The notes under the pieces are model-generated. The model was not told where the DNA came from and did no database searches. It saw only the letters and a program-made list of their open reading frames with translations. 64,000 nt of DNA, taken from contig OZ021729.1 of the NCBI GenBank assembly GCA_963978545.1, positions 83,804,670-83,868,669 of the forward strand, written 5' to 3'. The translations under genes were made by a program, and so were the position numbers. Shown in pieces: positions 43,955-54,348 of the stretch (the stretch's first letter is position 1; each line of letters starts with the position of its first letter). The DNA comes from Linyphia triangularis (taxonomy: Eukaryota; Arthropoda; Arachnida; Araneae; Linyphiidae).

Positions 43955-46462
43955 CAGCGATTCTCAACATGTGGGGTGCGCCCCCCTAGAGGGGGGGGGG
44001 GGAGAACACACTAAAGGGGAGGCGCGAAAAATCCAAGAGAAAATATTATTTAAAAAAATTGATTAACTGACTGAAAGGAAAGCACACATACACATAGAAA
44101 ACAAAATGCATTTCGACATATTTAACAAATAAAGTCAAACAACTTAATCAAAACATACATAATTAAAAACAAATTTAATAATTATTAGTGACTTCCTAGG
44201 GTCTGTCTTGCAGAGCAAAGTTTTTCGGAGGAAGGCTTAATATTAGAAATAGTCACTCTCAGTTCTGTTTCTATATTTAGCCGAGATCTATATTTGTCTT
44301 CAAAGAAGCCACAGCAGAAAATCCAGTTTCACAAAGGTAGGATGTTGAAAATGGTAATAGAATGTAAAATGCCCTTGTTTTTAGTGAAAAAAAATCCTCC
44401 TCCTCCTGCCCAAAATTCAAATAGTGATTTGTTACTAAATTGTCTTTTGGTTTCGCCACTTGTCGTGAAGTCTATGAATTTTTCTTCCTCATCAGTTGAG
44501 AGTCATTCGGGAGTCTTATGAAATGGATCCTTAACCCACTCGTAACTTGCTATCAGTTTGTCGTCAGCATGAAAATACTTTTTAAAGTTCTTTCCCAGCA
44601 TGGCTAAATGATTTTCAATGGTTACAAAAACAACTTTTACGTGTTCTTCTTCAGCCTTGTAAGTTTTAGTAAAATCATCCACAGTTGAAGTAATTATTAG
44701 GTTTTTTTGCTTTAAATTTCTGCTCCACAATTCCTATTTTCTACAAAAAGCATTAACTTTATCACTCGTATCCAACATATGTGTATTTGCTCCTTGGAGT
44801 TGAAGATTCAAGTAATTTAATTTCTCTAATATGTCGACCAAGTAGCTCAATTTCATACCATATAAACCATCGCGAAAACTCTCGGCTTCCGGTGTGTTTC
44901 CTTGTACGAAAATTATAATTTCTTCTCTTAATTCATAAACACGTCGTAAAAATTTCCCACGTGATAACCATCTTGCCTCGCAATAAAATAGTAACGCTGA
45001 ATGTACCGAACCCATGTCTTTACAAAGTGCGGAAAAGATTCTCGATTTCAGGTGCCTCATTTTTATATTATTTTATTATTTTTATATTTCAGTTAACACA
45101 ATATTCAGACCAGGACTAATTTCTTTCGAAGCCAAAGCTTCTCTGTGGATCATGCAATGTGTCCAGACGCACTGAGGCGATTTTTGTTTTACATGTGCTT
45201 GTATACTTTGGAATCTTCTGGTTATTGAAGGAGCACCATCGGTGCATATTCTGAAGCAATTTTTCATTCTATGTTTGCCTCGTTCATAAAATCATTTAAA
45301 ATAGAAAATAATGCGATCGCTGTTGTTTGGAGCTCGATTAGTTTTCAGAAAAGTAGTTCTACTACTGCTTACATACTATCACAAAATCGAACATAGGCAA
45401 TTAAATGAGTATCTTTATTACTATCTGTTGCTTCATCAAGCTGTATTGAAAACAATTTGTCACACAACTTCGAGAAAAGCTGACACTGTACATATTCAGC
45501 TATATCACCAATTCGACGAGCAACAGTATCATTTGAAAAAGGTATGGACTGCAATTGTTTTGAAAAATTATCTCCAAACATAGTTTCTACAATCTCAATT
45601 TTTGCTGGCAAAATAAGCTCTATACCAATGCTCTGAGGTGTTTTACATCTGGCTATTTAATATGAAACTTTGTAAGATGCAAATAAAGCTTTTTTATTCA
45701 CAGACAAAGTTGCTTTAAAAAATGATATTTGCTTTTTATATGATTTTAATTTTAATTCGGAGAATTCTCTGGGTTTCTTGATGCACTCACTATGAAGAGT
45801 TTCCAAATGTCTTTTAAGTTTATGAGGTTTCATACTGTAGGCGGCCAATATTTTTGAGCAAATGTTACATAGGGGCCTTTCTTCTTCATTTACTTCAATA
45901 CTGGTAAATTCAAAATTTAAGTATTCTTGAGAATATTTTCTTGATTTTATTTTCGGAACCAAGCACGTCTGTGTACTTGCTGATGCTTGACTGTCTTCTA
46001 ATGCTCGCTTACTTCCGCTTAAAAATTTATCCATGAGTCTACATCGATATGCTGTCGTGAATTTAAAACGGTGAATTGCAATTAACACGAAAACATATAT
46101 AACATACACATTCACGATAGATTCGATAGCGATAGAAGGATCGACTCGAATGAGACTGGCTGGAATTGAAACTTGTGTTATCGAACATTTTCTTTCTTCC
46201 TATGAGAAAGCATTTACTCTGCGCATGCTCGAGACGGCATCGATCGTGTTCACCGCCCACTTGGTAAAATGACAGATGTGGTTCCTCGCCAACATTGACT
46301 CGCTTTTTCTCTTTTTTTAGTAGTTAGTTAAAAATAATTCAAAAACAGAATCCAAAATAATCAAGATACATTATTGTTGCATACATTTTATTATAAGCAG
46401 GGGCGCGATGAAAATTATGATTAAAAACTGGGCCGCGAATACTGAAAGGTTGAGAAACGCTG
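43955..46462 (-). mobile_element. hAT copy 2, both ends present
   Basis: Left end CAGCGATTCTCAACATGTGG followed by a G/C run; right end shared with the composite. 2,508 bp. Its left flank (CTTTATAA) and right flank (CTGTAGAG) do not match, unlike the outer pair. Confidence 0.88.
44195..46260 (-). pseudogene. ZBED-type hAT transposase, copy 2 (frameshifted)
   Basis: N-terminal MDKFLSGSKRALEDSQASAS, then a recognisable BED finger (ERPLCNICSKILAAYSMKPH followed by KLKRHLETLH, i.e. C-x2-C...H-x4-H), PAKIEIVETMFGDNFSKQLQ, DKLFSIQLDEATDSNKDTHL (catalytic Asp region), NCFRICTDGAPSITRRFQSI (second Asp region), HSALLFYCEARWLSRGKFLR, and a C-terminal STSYLCETGFSAVASLKT. It lies in at least six frame pieces. 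It is the better-preserved copy, but no intact protein is possible. Confidence 0.9.
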
Positions 46463-46612
46463 CTGTAGAGAACAAAAGGCTATAAGGTTTGGCGAGAATT
46501 ATGTCTTCACTCCGCTAAAATGGATTAACTGCCTGTGAGCATGATGAAGATCTATCGTCTAGTGATGTCAAGTTAAGTTGGAGTTTAGTATATAATAACT
46601 TGATTCTCATAT

Positions 46613-47033
46613 AGGGTAGAGTGATGAATAGTTTCAATGTACTTATAAATAATGTGCTTACTTCATATTTTTATGGGATTTTTTTTTTTTTTTTTTAGAA
46701 CAATACAAAATGTCCTTTTTTACGCAATATTTTATTTTGGAAGAGCAAATTTTTACAGATTTTTTGCAGGGAGAGGGGGGAGGGGAACGAAATTATACCT
46801 TTGCCACCGCTGTTGATGGATCGCGGGACATTCGCACTATTAATTAAAATATTTATTAGGGCATGCAAAAAATATATTCAGTGTTAAATTTTAATACATG
46901 AAAAAAAAAAACTTTTTTTTTAGGGGACAGCACCCCTCCTCCCACTCTACACTTTGTATTTAATTTCGATAACTTTTTTAATAATATTTTTTGCCTGCGT
47001 GGATATATTTAAAAAAAAAAAAAAATCTTTATA
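46613..47033. other. Low-complexity spacer
   Basis: Poly(T) at 46,679-46,698, a G-rich stretch (GGGAGAGGGGGGAGGGGAAC, about 46,768) and mixed A/T runs. No gene. Confidence 0.5.
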
Positions 47034-47215
47034 TTAACTTCGATTTTTGTGTGTATGTTTGTTAATGGCGGGAAAATTTGCGGAGGCCTAATTATTCCCT
47101 TGCGACAACCTATCGGACCGAAACTTGGAAGATGAATTCGATGTCGATGACAATGCTACAAATGCGATGGCTATGCTAATAAACCGACTTGCCGCCATCC
47201 AATCGCGCTGAAATA
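47034..47215 (-). repeat. Dispersed repeat R2, minus-strand copy
   Basis: Complement reads GCGCGATTGGATGGCGGCAA, ATTAGGCCTCCGCAAATTTT, AACAAACATACACACAAAAA, matching 15,895 and 56,125. Confidence 0.75.
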
Positions 47216-47267
47216 GCATTTAACCGGTCATCGGAGAAATTCTTTCCTGTTGCCAAAATTGTTTTAA

Positions 47268-47480
47268 CCCTTTGCACTCCAGGCCTTTTCACGCGGAGGA
47301 ACTAGAAACTTGAAACGTTTCCCTCCATTTTTGGATCGGTTCGTGGTTGCAGATCCACTTCATAGAAACTAAACGCAGTCATTGGCCTTGTATCGAATTT
47401 CCGCATCAAACCTAGTGGTCCTCTCGAGTTGCGGCATTCAATCATGTGGTGAGTGAGAGTCACCTCTGGAGAGCAAAGGG
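47268..47480. mobile_element. Complete piggyBac-like MITE, 213 bp, TTAA-flanked
   Basis: TTAA (47,264-47,267) then CCCTTTGCACTCCAGG; right end GGAGAGCAAAGGG then TTAA (47,481-47,484). CCCTTTG ends at TTAA are characteristic of piggyBac elements. A truncated relative is at 13,866-13,981. Confidence 0.9.
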
Positions 47481-47484
47481 TTAA

Positions 47485-48074
47485 TAAATAAGTAATAGAA
47501 TAAATTGTTTCAATCGTAATAAAAATATATTTAGATGTGAGTGCATAAATTCGCATTCATTTTTAAAGAATAAATTTTGAAAAGTAGTTTACCGCATATT
47601 TTGTTGATAGAGATGCTTTTACTGTTCAAAATTAGATGCTATCACCAAAGACAAGATGACGGCAAAAACGGCGCTTTGTTAAGGAATATAAAAAATGGTG
47701 ATGCAAATGAAGGAATTACATTAAAAACTTTGTTTTTATGGGATTTATTATTTAAGAATTTAAATAATTCAATCTGACCATTTTATATCTTGTCTTTATG
47801 CATCTCGCAAACCTACTTTTATCTTTATTTTGATCCTTTCCGTTTAAATTTTAAACATGATTTGATTGGACGTTGGTTCCTTACCATCACTTTTTCCCCC
47901 TATAGTAAATTCCGTTCAAAGTTCATTGAGTTTCGTTTTCGCCCCACCCGAATTGCTTCTATGAAAACAGGAGGCCAAGATCTCTGTCCCTCAAATCCGT
48001 CACTCCCTCAAAGAGTGCAGCAGGTGGCTTCAAAGAACAGCTGACAGAGATATTTATGGATGCACGTGTGCAAA
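47485..48074. other. Non-coding DNA
   Basis: No recognised gene. Short plus-strand frames (47,577-47,777, 47,790-48,044) have no family features. Confidence 0.4.
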
Positions 48075-48155
48075 CAAAATCGATTTCTTTTGTTTGACCG
48101 AATACTATGCTTTCAGTACCCTATATAAACGTATTTGTAATTGAAAGTAATAAAT
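48075..48155 (+). repeat. Repeat R1, 3'-end fragment
   Basis: Reads ATACTATGCTTTCAGTACCC, TATATAAACGTATTTGTAAT, TGAAAGTAA: the terminal hairpin of R1 only. Confidence 0.7.
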
Positions 48156-48169
48156 CTCTATGAACCCAT

Positions 48170-48280
48170 GGTTCGTACGTTTTTAAAGAACCTTGAAAAG
48201 TGCTCGAAAAAAAAAACTTTTCATTTTCAAGTGTTTGAAAACCTTGAATTTTTTAAAAAATTTAAAGTACTTGAATTTAA

Positions 48281-48313
<33 letters not shown>

Positions 48314-49298
48314 GTCTTTTGAAAAGTTTTGGTTAACAAAATGAACAAAATCCTTCGAATTTAGTTAAGCCAATCAGCGACCAGGAAACAACGAGAACAT
48401 ACGAGATTGCATCATTTTTCTCTCTTTCCGCTTTCGAAGTGCGGCGCGTGTTGCAAACGAACACTAAGGCGCAACATGTCTGAAAATTGGTTTACTTCGA
48501 TCGAATCACATAATATGTGGTTTGTTTTTGCGCACTGTTTAAAAATGGCAGGAAAATGCATTTTCAGTTCAAGCTGATTAGAAAAACTGGAACGTAATTC
48601 ATGATTCTTAAGTGTTGGATCAGTATTTTGCACGATGTACTGTGTGTTGCCAAAAATTGCAGTATTAATGTATTAATAGGAAGTCCTCTAAAGCCATACG
48701 AAAAGCAAAAATCACGTAGATTAGGTTGTATAAGAAGTTCGATGAAAATTGTTAGAACTATTTTTAATGATAAAAAATACCACGAAAGCAAATATTGTCC
48801 TCAACAATCAAGTCGTCATCGATATTATCTCACGCGAGCACTATGGAGGTACGTTGTAGTTAAAAACAAAGTTTTAGATGCTGAAATATGGACATTGAAA
48901 ATCATAAATAATCATGGCTTTTATAAGGCAAATGAAAACACTGAAAAATTATTTCATCCCATTTTTGCCGATAGCTCGATCACTGAGAATGTTGTACTGT
49001 TATTTGACAAATGTTTCAATATGATGAAAAAAATAATGGATATTAACTTCCGAAATTGGCCTAATAGGCAACCAAGCAAGTTAACCCTCGATATATTATT
49101 GTTCTTGTCAGAAGACAAGCTAAACGAGCGAAATATCGTTATTCTTTTATATATTTTTTTTTGTATTTACTCGATTTGAATATACACCGTTTGCAGAAAA
49201 AAAAATTTGGAATTTTTATTTTTGTTGATACCGCATCCTTGAAAAAGTTCTTGAAAAGTCCTTGAATTTTTTTCTTCAAGAGTACGAACCATGGAACC
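48170..49298. mobile_element. 1.1-kb inverted-repeat element with ATGGTTCGTAC ends, P-like
   Basis: Left end CCATGGTTCGTACGTTTTTA and the reverse complement of the right end CCATGGTTCGTACTCTTGAA share an extended CTTGAAAA-rich arm. GAACCC occurs on both outer sides (possible short duplication). It encloses an ORF of 192 codons (48,601-49,179). CTTGAAA-rich ends occur in P-type transposons; this assignment is tentative. Confidence 0.65.
48601..49179 (+). CDS. 192-codon ORF within the P-like element, unrecognised
   Basis: Starts MILKCWISILHDVLCVAKNC and contains HRYYLTRALWRYVVVKNKVL and NFRNWPNRQPSKLTLDILLF. It is the longest frame in the element and intact to a hydrophobic end (FFCIYSI). I do not recognise a transposase motif; a decayed catalytic region is possible. 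The minus strand offers only short frames. Confidence 0.3.
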   Translation: MILKCWISILHDVLCVAKNCSINVLIGSPLKPYEKQKSRRLGCIRSSMKIVRTIFNDKKYHESKYCPQQSSRHRYYLTRALWRYVVVKNKVLDAEIWTLKIINNHGFYKANENTEKLFHPIFADSSITENVVLLFDKCFNMMKKIMDINFRNWPNRQPSKLTLDILLFLSEDKLNERNIVILLYIFFCIYSI

Positions 49299-49703
49299 CA
49301 TTAACAGATGGAGGAGTATTGAATCCACTGCTAAGACATGGTAGGGGAGGAGTTTCTCTTTTAATTGTATTTGACATCTGGATGAGCTATTTATTCCATC
49401 ACAATAGATGTGAAATCTGTCAGCAGTGGCGACTTGTAGGGTACAGGAAGTACAGCCGGGCTGCATCGAAATTTAATAGTTCAAAACTAGAAATATATGT
49501 TTTACTAATTTTCTCAAACGAAGATGGACTTTCTACGGCAACTGTAAAAAAATCCGATAAATAACAAACCGGTTGCCTAAATACACAATTCAGGAATAAA
49601 AAAATAAAACCTTCTAATCAACCAAACTGGCGATCTTTCATCGAACTGCAGCCAGTTCGAGAAATCACGTTTTGGCAGCAATGCTGCCGCGGGAACCGAT
49701 GAA

Positions 49704-49885
49704 TTTGGTTGTTTTCAGATTATCTGGCGCCGTCAGCAACACGAGGGCTATAATGGGCCGAAACATTCGTCATTTGACAAGCCAACATACATTTACAAAC
49801 ACCCATGCATAGCACGGGACTCGGAACCCGCAACCTCGCAGTTTAGAAGCTAGTACACTAACCACTATACCGTTTGGTCGGCAGT
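49704..49885 (-). mobile_element. tRNA-derived SINE, family S2, second copy
   Basis: 182 bp flanked by AACCGATGAA (49,694-49,703) and AACCGATGGA (49,886-49,895). Collinear with 14,732-14,912: TTTTCAGATTATCTGGCGCC, CGAAACATTCGTCATT, GACTCGGAACCCGCAACC, ACCACTATACCGTTTGGTCG. Confidence 0.9.
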
Positions 49886-50001
49886 AACCGATGGAACCTT
49901 TCCCTCCAGACAATGTATAAGGTATGCGGGGAGAGATAGCAGGTTTGGACTTTTTCAAGTTCAGCTGTACTTGCGAATTCGACTAACTGATTAACTCTTT
50001 T

Positions 50002-50095
50002 GGTTGGTTGGTTGGTTGGTTGGTTGGTTGGTTGGTTGGTTGGTTGGTTGGTTGGTTGGTTGGTTGGTTGGTTGGTTGGTTGGTTGGTTGGTTGG
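50002..50095. repeat. (GGTT)n microsatellite, about 23 units
   Basis: 94 bp of pure GGTT repeat, inside the SINE's target duplications. Other S1 copies carry one to three GGTT units at the same position, so the array is an expanded SINE tail. Confidence 0.95.
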
Positions 50096-50262
50096 TACGC
50101 TCAACGACTTATCTTTATGCACAATGACGGCTAATCAGGCCGGGACCTGCAGCTTGACGTGGATTCGGAACCACAACGAACGTTCATGTCTAATCCAGGA
50201 TTGGAATCCCGCACCTTTGGCATGCGAGGCCAGAGCGCTAACTCCACAGCCATCAGATGGGC
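50002..50262 (-). mobile_element. tRNA-derived SINE, family S1, with expanded (GGTT)n tail
   Basis: Flanked by GATTAACTCTTTT (49,989-50,001) and GATTAGCTCTTTT (50,263-50,275), 12 of 13 matching. The body (50,096-50,262) carries GCTCAACGACTTATC, CCAGGATTGGAATCC (degenerate B box) and CCAGAGCGCTAACTCCACAG. The other end, 50,002-50,095, is the tail. Confidence 0.92.
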
Positions 50263-50263
50263 G

Positions 50264-50944
50264 ATTAGCTCTTTTGAAACAGCGTGAGTGGTTGGGAACC
50301 GAACGTTTCTAAGAATCTCTCCAAATGGAAATAGTTTTTGTCATAAATGTACACATGCGTTACCTATTAAGTAAACAATTTTGAAACATGGAGCCCCATT
50401 ATGATAAAATATGCGTATTGCTTTGAACTCCTTTTAGAAGATGGAAAGAAGATTATATGCGTCAACTACTAAGAAGATATGCAAACACCAAAGGTGTCCA
50501 GTTATCAAAGATATGGAGTTACATCTCAGCGTGATCGCAAGTTTCAGTCTTCTTCGCATGAGCTTTTCACGTTGTTATGTGGTAGTTTATATTTACAAAA
50601 ATTGTTTTGTTAGCCATGTTTAATCGTCGGAATTAAAGGAGTTTGGAATAGTGCTGGATGCATGTGATGGATTATCCACAATCACACGTTGTCACACTGA
50701 CTGATTCGCGAGTTTACACGAAAGGAGGACTGATTTGGTTTTTGAAAAATAAGCATTTTCTTTCTTTCCCATCTTATTCATTTTATGCAAATTGAAAGGA
50801 AACTTTGATTTTTGAGTATTAAAGATTTAAGACTTTTCGTTCATGAATAATTGCGAAAATTGTGTGTGTGTGGTGGGGAGGGGGTGTGGGGGGGGGGATA
50901 GTTGGTGGAATCTCATGTTTCCTGCTGCGCTAGCATTTTCGATC
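50264..50944. other. Non-coding DNA with G/T-rich tract
   Basis: TGTGTGTGTGGTGGGGAGGG followed by a G run at 50,861-50,898. No gene recognised. Confidence 0.5.
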
Positions 50945-51758
50945 GGGAGCGGGGCCATCGCGAAACCTCTCTTTTCCCTCTTTAGTTGATCGGGCCAGAC
51001 CATAGCTTTCGTGACGTCACAACTTCAACTCTCGCTAATGCCATTTCAGAAAGGGGAGAATAGAGAGGGATGGGACTTTTTTTACAAAAATATTTCCTGT
51101 TAATTATTTTCTACCGTTACAGCATTGAAACATTGAGAATAGCATATTCAAACATTTTTACTCACTTGAAAAATACTAATATGATGGTAATTAATAATAT
51201 ATTATTTTTATAGGTAAATTAAAATAGCAAGAAAAATGTCCTATCCCTTATGAGAGGGACGAATTGGACATGTTTTATAAAGCTAAAATTCACACATAAT
51301 TTTTACAAATATGAAAAAGTTAATGTTTCACTTTTGTTCCTAAATTTTTTTATGTATTATAACATTTACTTAACCTAACATTAGAGAAATCTTAATAAAA
51401 AAATAGGTAGTGCAGTTACAAACTTTTGTAGATGCAACATGACATTTTTTTTTTCCTTACTTACTTGGCTATAATGCTTTGTTCTATTTCTTATACAATT
51501 CAATTACCTGCCAATCAAATTGCTAATTCATAAAAATCTGCACAATCAAACTGCTAATTCATAAAAATTATTTATTGGGTCTACAAAATATTATTGTACG
51601 AGCAATCTTAAAATATAATAAAAATAAAGAGCACAAAGTCTGACCTTAAACAGCCAAAAAACAGATATTAAAATATGAATCTTAAAAATATTTGAAATTC
51701 CGACTGAGTTTTTTCGTCAGGGTGCTTGAATCCAACCGGGATTTCAAACGATGCATTT

Positions 51759-51789
51759 CACAAATGCGATTGATATAATATATCAATCG
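51759..51789. repeat. Perfect 31-bp palindrome
   Basis: AATGCGATTGATATA, one central A, then its exact complement (51,759-51,789, approximate to a few bases). It could form a cruciform or hairpin transcript. Confidence 0.85.
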
Positions 51790-52169
51790 CATTCAAGCCC
51801 CTACGCATCCAGCCGGATAGACAAGAAGTCAAAAATGTTCACAAATACTGAAACGAAACGTACCTTGTAAACCAAACTTAACAAAATAGCTGTCTTAAGT
51901 TTAATGTCCACGTTGATTCGAGATTAACCCAGTCCAGCACCAAGAGTTTAAGTATTGAAAAACATAATTCCCAAAATTGCCCCGCATAAAACATTTAAAA
52001 CTTCACTGCCATCTATGTTCCCCGAAAAAATGAAAAAAATTTATAATAAAATATTTAAACCAGTTAGGGCTATTTAACTGGATTTCAATATCATTCTTCG
52101 CCCGAAGAATGGAATCAGAAACCAAAAAAAAAAAAAAAAAATTCCAAAAGACGAAAATTCAAAAATATT

Positions 52170-53230
52170 TAGTAAATCCATTTTTTTCTCAAATTCTCCC
52201 TAAAAATTCCAAAAGCCAAATTAAAGTCCGTAGCATTATTACAAATACTCTTAACTTTATTTAGTTATGTATAATAAACATTTCTAAAAATCTTGAAATT
52301 TAAATTTTTATTAAAATTTGAAAGGCAAATAACTTGAAATTTAAAATCCCGTCTTTTGTCATAAACACCAATATTTACTGAATTATCTTTAAATTTAAAT
52401 CGAGATACTGAGCGCTCTTGTAATTATTATTATTATTTTATTTTTTTTATCAAATCCTTCAAGTAAATCTCTATAATTTTGTCCAAATCATTGAAATTAA
52501 AAGTAATTAAGTCATCAACATATCTAAAAGCTTCAATATTATTATATTCAAGAAATCTCCTTTCGAGTAAATAATAATCGGCAAAGTCGCTAGAAAAGCT
52601 ATTTCCCCTTAGGAATTCCTTTGGTTCGTCTATAAAAATTGTTTCCATTAAATAAATTATTTTCAAAATTATTATATTAGCAAAACTCTAACAATTCTAT
52701 CTTATTTAAATCAGAGTCTAAGAAAATTATCAAAAATATCAGAGCAAGTATTAATTAAATCATCATGTGGTATACTGGTGAATAAATTCTCGAAATCAAG
52801 TGTATGAACAAACTCAATTTTGTTGTTATTAATAAAGTCCAAAATCTCATTATTTTTAATCAAAAAATGATTTTCAAACATCCTTAACTTGTCCAAAACA
52901 AGTTTAAAAAAAAAAAGTCTAAGATAATTATTGTACCAATTTGTAGAGAAAGTTACGAAACGAAATTTCAAAGCAGATTTATGAAATTTCACTGAGGGAA
53001 AAAGATAAGGATATTTCATGCATGAAATCTTAAAATTAATTTTCTGTTGTTGTTGCTAAAGCTAAAATCCTGTAATCCAATTCCTTTTTGGTCGAATGAA
53101 CTTTAACATAAGTATCATTTCCTTTATAATCATTAAACATTAAATTTCTAAAAAAAACTCTTGTAAATAATACAAAAAATTTTAGTAGTTTTATCCACCA
53201 ATGTAATAATTCAAATTGGATTATTACAGT
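52170..53230 (-). pseudogene. Reverse transcriptase of a Penelope-like/related single-ORF retroelement, broken
   Basis: Minus-strand pieces in order: YKGNDTYVKVHSTKKELDY, MKYPYLFPSVKFHKSALKFR (palm entry), FVHTLDFENLFTSIPHDDLI (motif A-like), GNSFSSDFADYYLLERRFLE (motif B-like), AFRYVDDLITFN (motif C, Y-V-D-D), NIGVYDKRRDFKFQVICLSN, FRNVYYT and NKVKSICNNATDFNLAFGIF. This order matches RTs annotated in many invertebrates with F-x-R-Y-x-D-D, YDKRDDF and a C-terminal Q-x-x-R-x-x-x-I-C block. Frameshifts and stops lie at least at 52,670-52,710 and near 52,255. No endonuclease was seen, though GIY-YIG could lie outside. Not functional. Confidence 0.78.
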
Positions 53231-53242
53231 GGTGGATAAAGC
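53191..53242. repeat. 52-bp imperfect palindrome near the RT 5' end
   Basis: TTTATCCACCAATGTAATAA is followed by its near-complement (TTATTACAGTGGTGGATAAA), with a short AT-rich centre. Confidence 0.85.
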
Positions 53243-54348
53243 TGCTAATAATTTTTATATTATGTGCAAGAGTTTTTATGCAATGCATTTTTGGTGGCGA
53301 AAAGTCCTTGAAGGAAGAATCAAGCCTGGTGGAGTTAAAAGTGTGACGTCATCTTCGAAAACTATTGCTGTGGTCTGTCCCGATCAGCTAAAGAGGTAAG
53401 GAGCGGTTTCACGATGGCCCCGTCGGGAGCCGCCACTGTCTGTAAGTAAAATAAAATCTGTCGTTAGTTGGTGGAGATGCGACAATATTAACAATTATTT
53501 TCTAGTAGCGTCATCTCTCTCGCCTTTTGGACCGGATGAGAATAACGATTCTAGAGCCAAAATACATTTACGTTACAGTCAATCAGGGTAACATTGAACC
53601 GCATTTTCAGTATTTTCTTCTTCCCCACTTATGTTTTAATTATATTTTCCGACCTAATGGCATAAAATGGAAGAATAAACCGTAAATTATATTTTAATTT
53701 ACACAAATTAGTAAATGCTGATGATGAAAGCACCAAATAATAGGAAAATAACCCGGCGCAAAGTTACCCTGTCATTCAGGGTAACTTTGAACCACTATCA
53801 GAAGTTTCATATAAAATAGCTTTTTTTATTCAATCTTGGAGTCTAGACTACTTTGAATGAGTAAAATTAAGTTTCTAAGTATTTAAAACATCATCAGCTG
53901 CAGTTACCAGTATCATAAAGTTTGGATATTTTAAATAACACCACAAAGAATATGTTAGGTAGGAACAGTGGATAACGAATCACATGAATATATTGCAAAA
54001 AAAACCTATTTATTATTCAGTTTTAACATACAAATATAGGGAAAAAACAATCTTCAGTTCATTCACTTAAATATAAACTCATTTTATCAATTAAAAATTG
54101 AAAAGATAAATAGAAAATAATAAAACTGATAGGCCGCCCTTATGCTATTAGTTAAGTATTATGGTGTTTGCAAGTCACAATGTGACACAAATACAAATAT
54201 TCCTCTCTTATTGTTAAAAATAGTATGATAATTTAAAAACAAAGTTCAAACTTCATAAAATTTCACTTTGGCATTTTTTAGATTAATATTTATTGAATCT
54301 AAGAAAGAATCATTGATCTGGAAAACTTATTCTCGTGTTCTAGCTGGA

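Larger units (their letters stand above)
36930..46462 (-). mobile_element. Composite hAT transposon with two transposase copies and internal foreign DNA
   Basis: The left end CAGCGATTCTCAACATGTGG and the right end (reverse complement CAGCGTTTCTCAACCTTTCA) match the CAGNGNTTCTCAAC ends of Charlie-type hAT elements. CTGTAGAG flanks both sides exactly (36,922-36,929 and 46,463-46,470). Inside are a first transposase copy (37,170-41,659), 2.1 kb of unrelated sequence and a second, complete-ended copy (43,955-46,462). The second copy's own left end at 43,955 is preceded by CTTTATAA, which does not match CTGTAGAG. The first copy lacks its right end: homology stops near 41,806 at an (AT)n run. So the target duplication belongs to the outermost pair of ends. 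Confidence 0.88.
36811..46612. mobile_element. MITE family M1, second copy, split by a 9.5-kb hAT insertion
   Basis: The left half (36,811-36,929: CTAAACTTCAACTTAACTTG...ACCACAACCCTGTAGAG) and right half (46,463-46,612: CTGTAGAGAACAAAAGG...GTTGGAGTTTAGTATA) reconstitute the intact M1 copy at 24,838-25,087 when the insert and one 8-bp duplication are removed. Confidence 0.93.
50945..53431. mobile_element. 2.5-kb segment framed by about 80-bp inverted repeats, enclosing a reverse transcriptase pseudogene
   Basis: GGGGCCATCGCGAAACCTCT, CTTTAGTTGATCGGGCCAGA and TGACGTCACA at 50,945-51,023 recur in inverted orientation at 53,341-53,431 (GGGGCCATCGTGAAACC, CTTTAGCTGATCGGGACAGA, TGACGTCACA in reverse complement). 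Between them is the RT pseudogene. Whether the pair belongs to one element or to two separate MITE-like repeats is not decided. No target duplication was found. Confidence 0.6.

Noticed and set aside
43955..46470. hAT copy 2 as the original single insertion, with copy 1 unrelated
   Set aside because: The left flank of copy 2 (CTTTATAA) does not match the right flank (CTGTAGAG), whereas the left flank of copy 1 matches it exactly and lies in the same split MITE.
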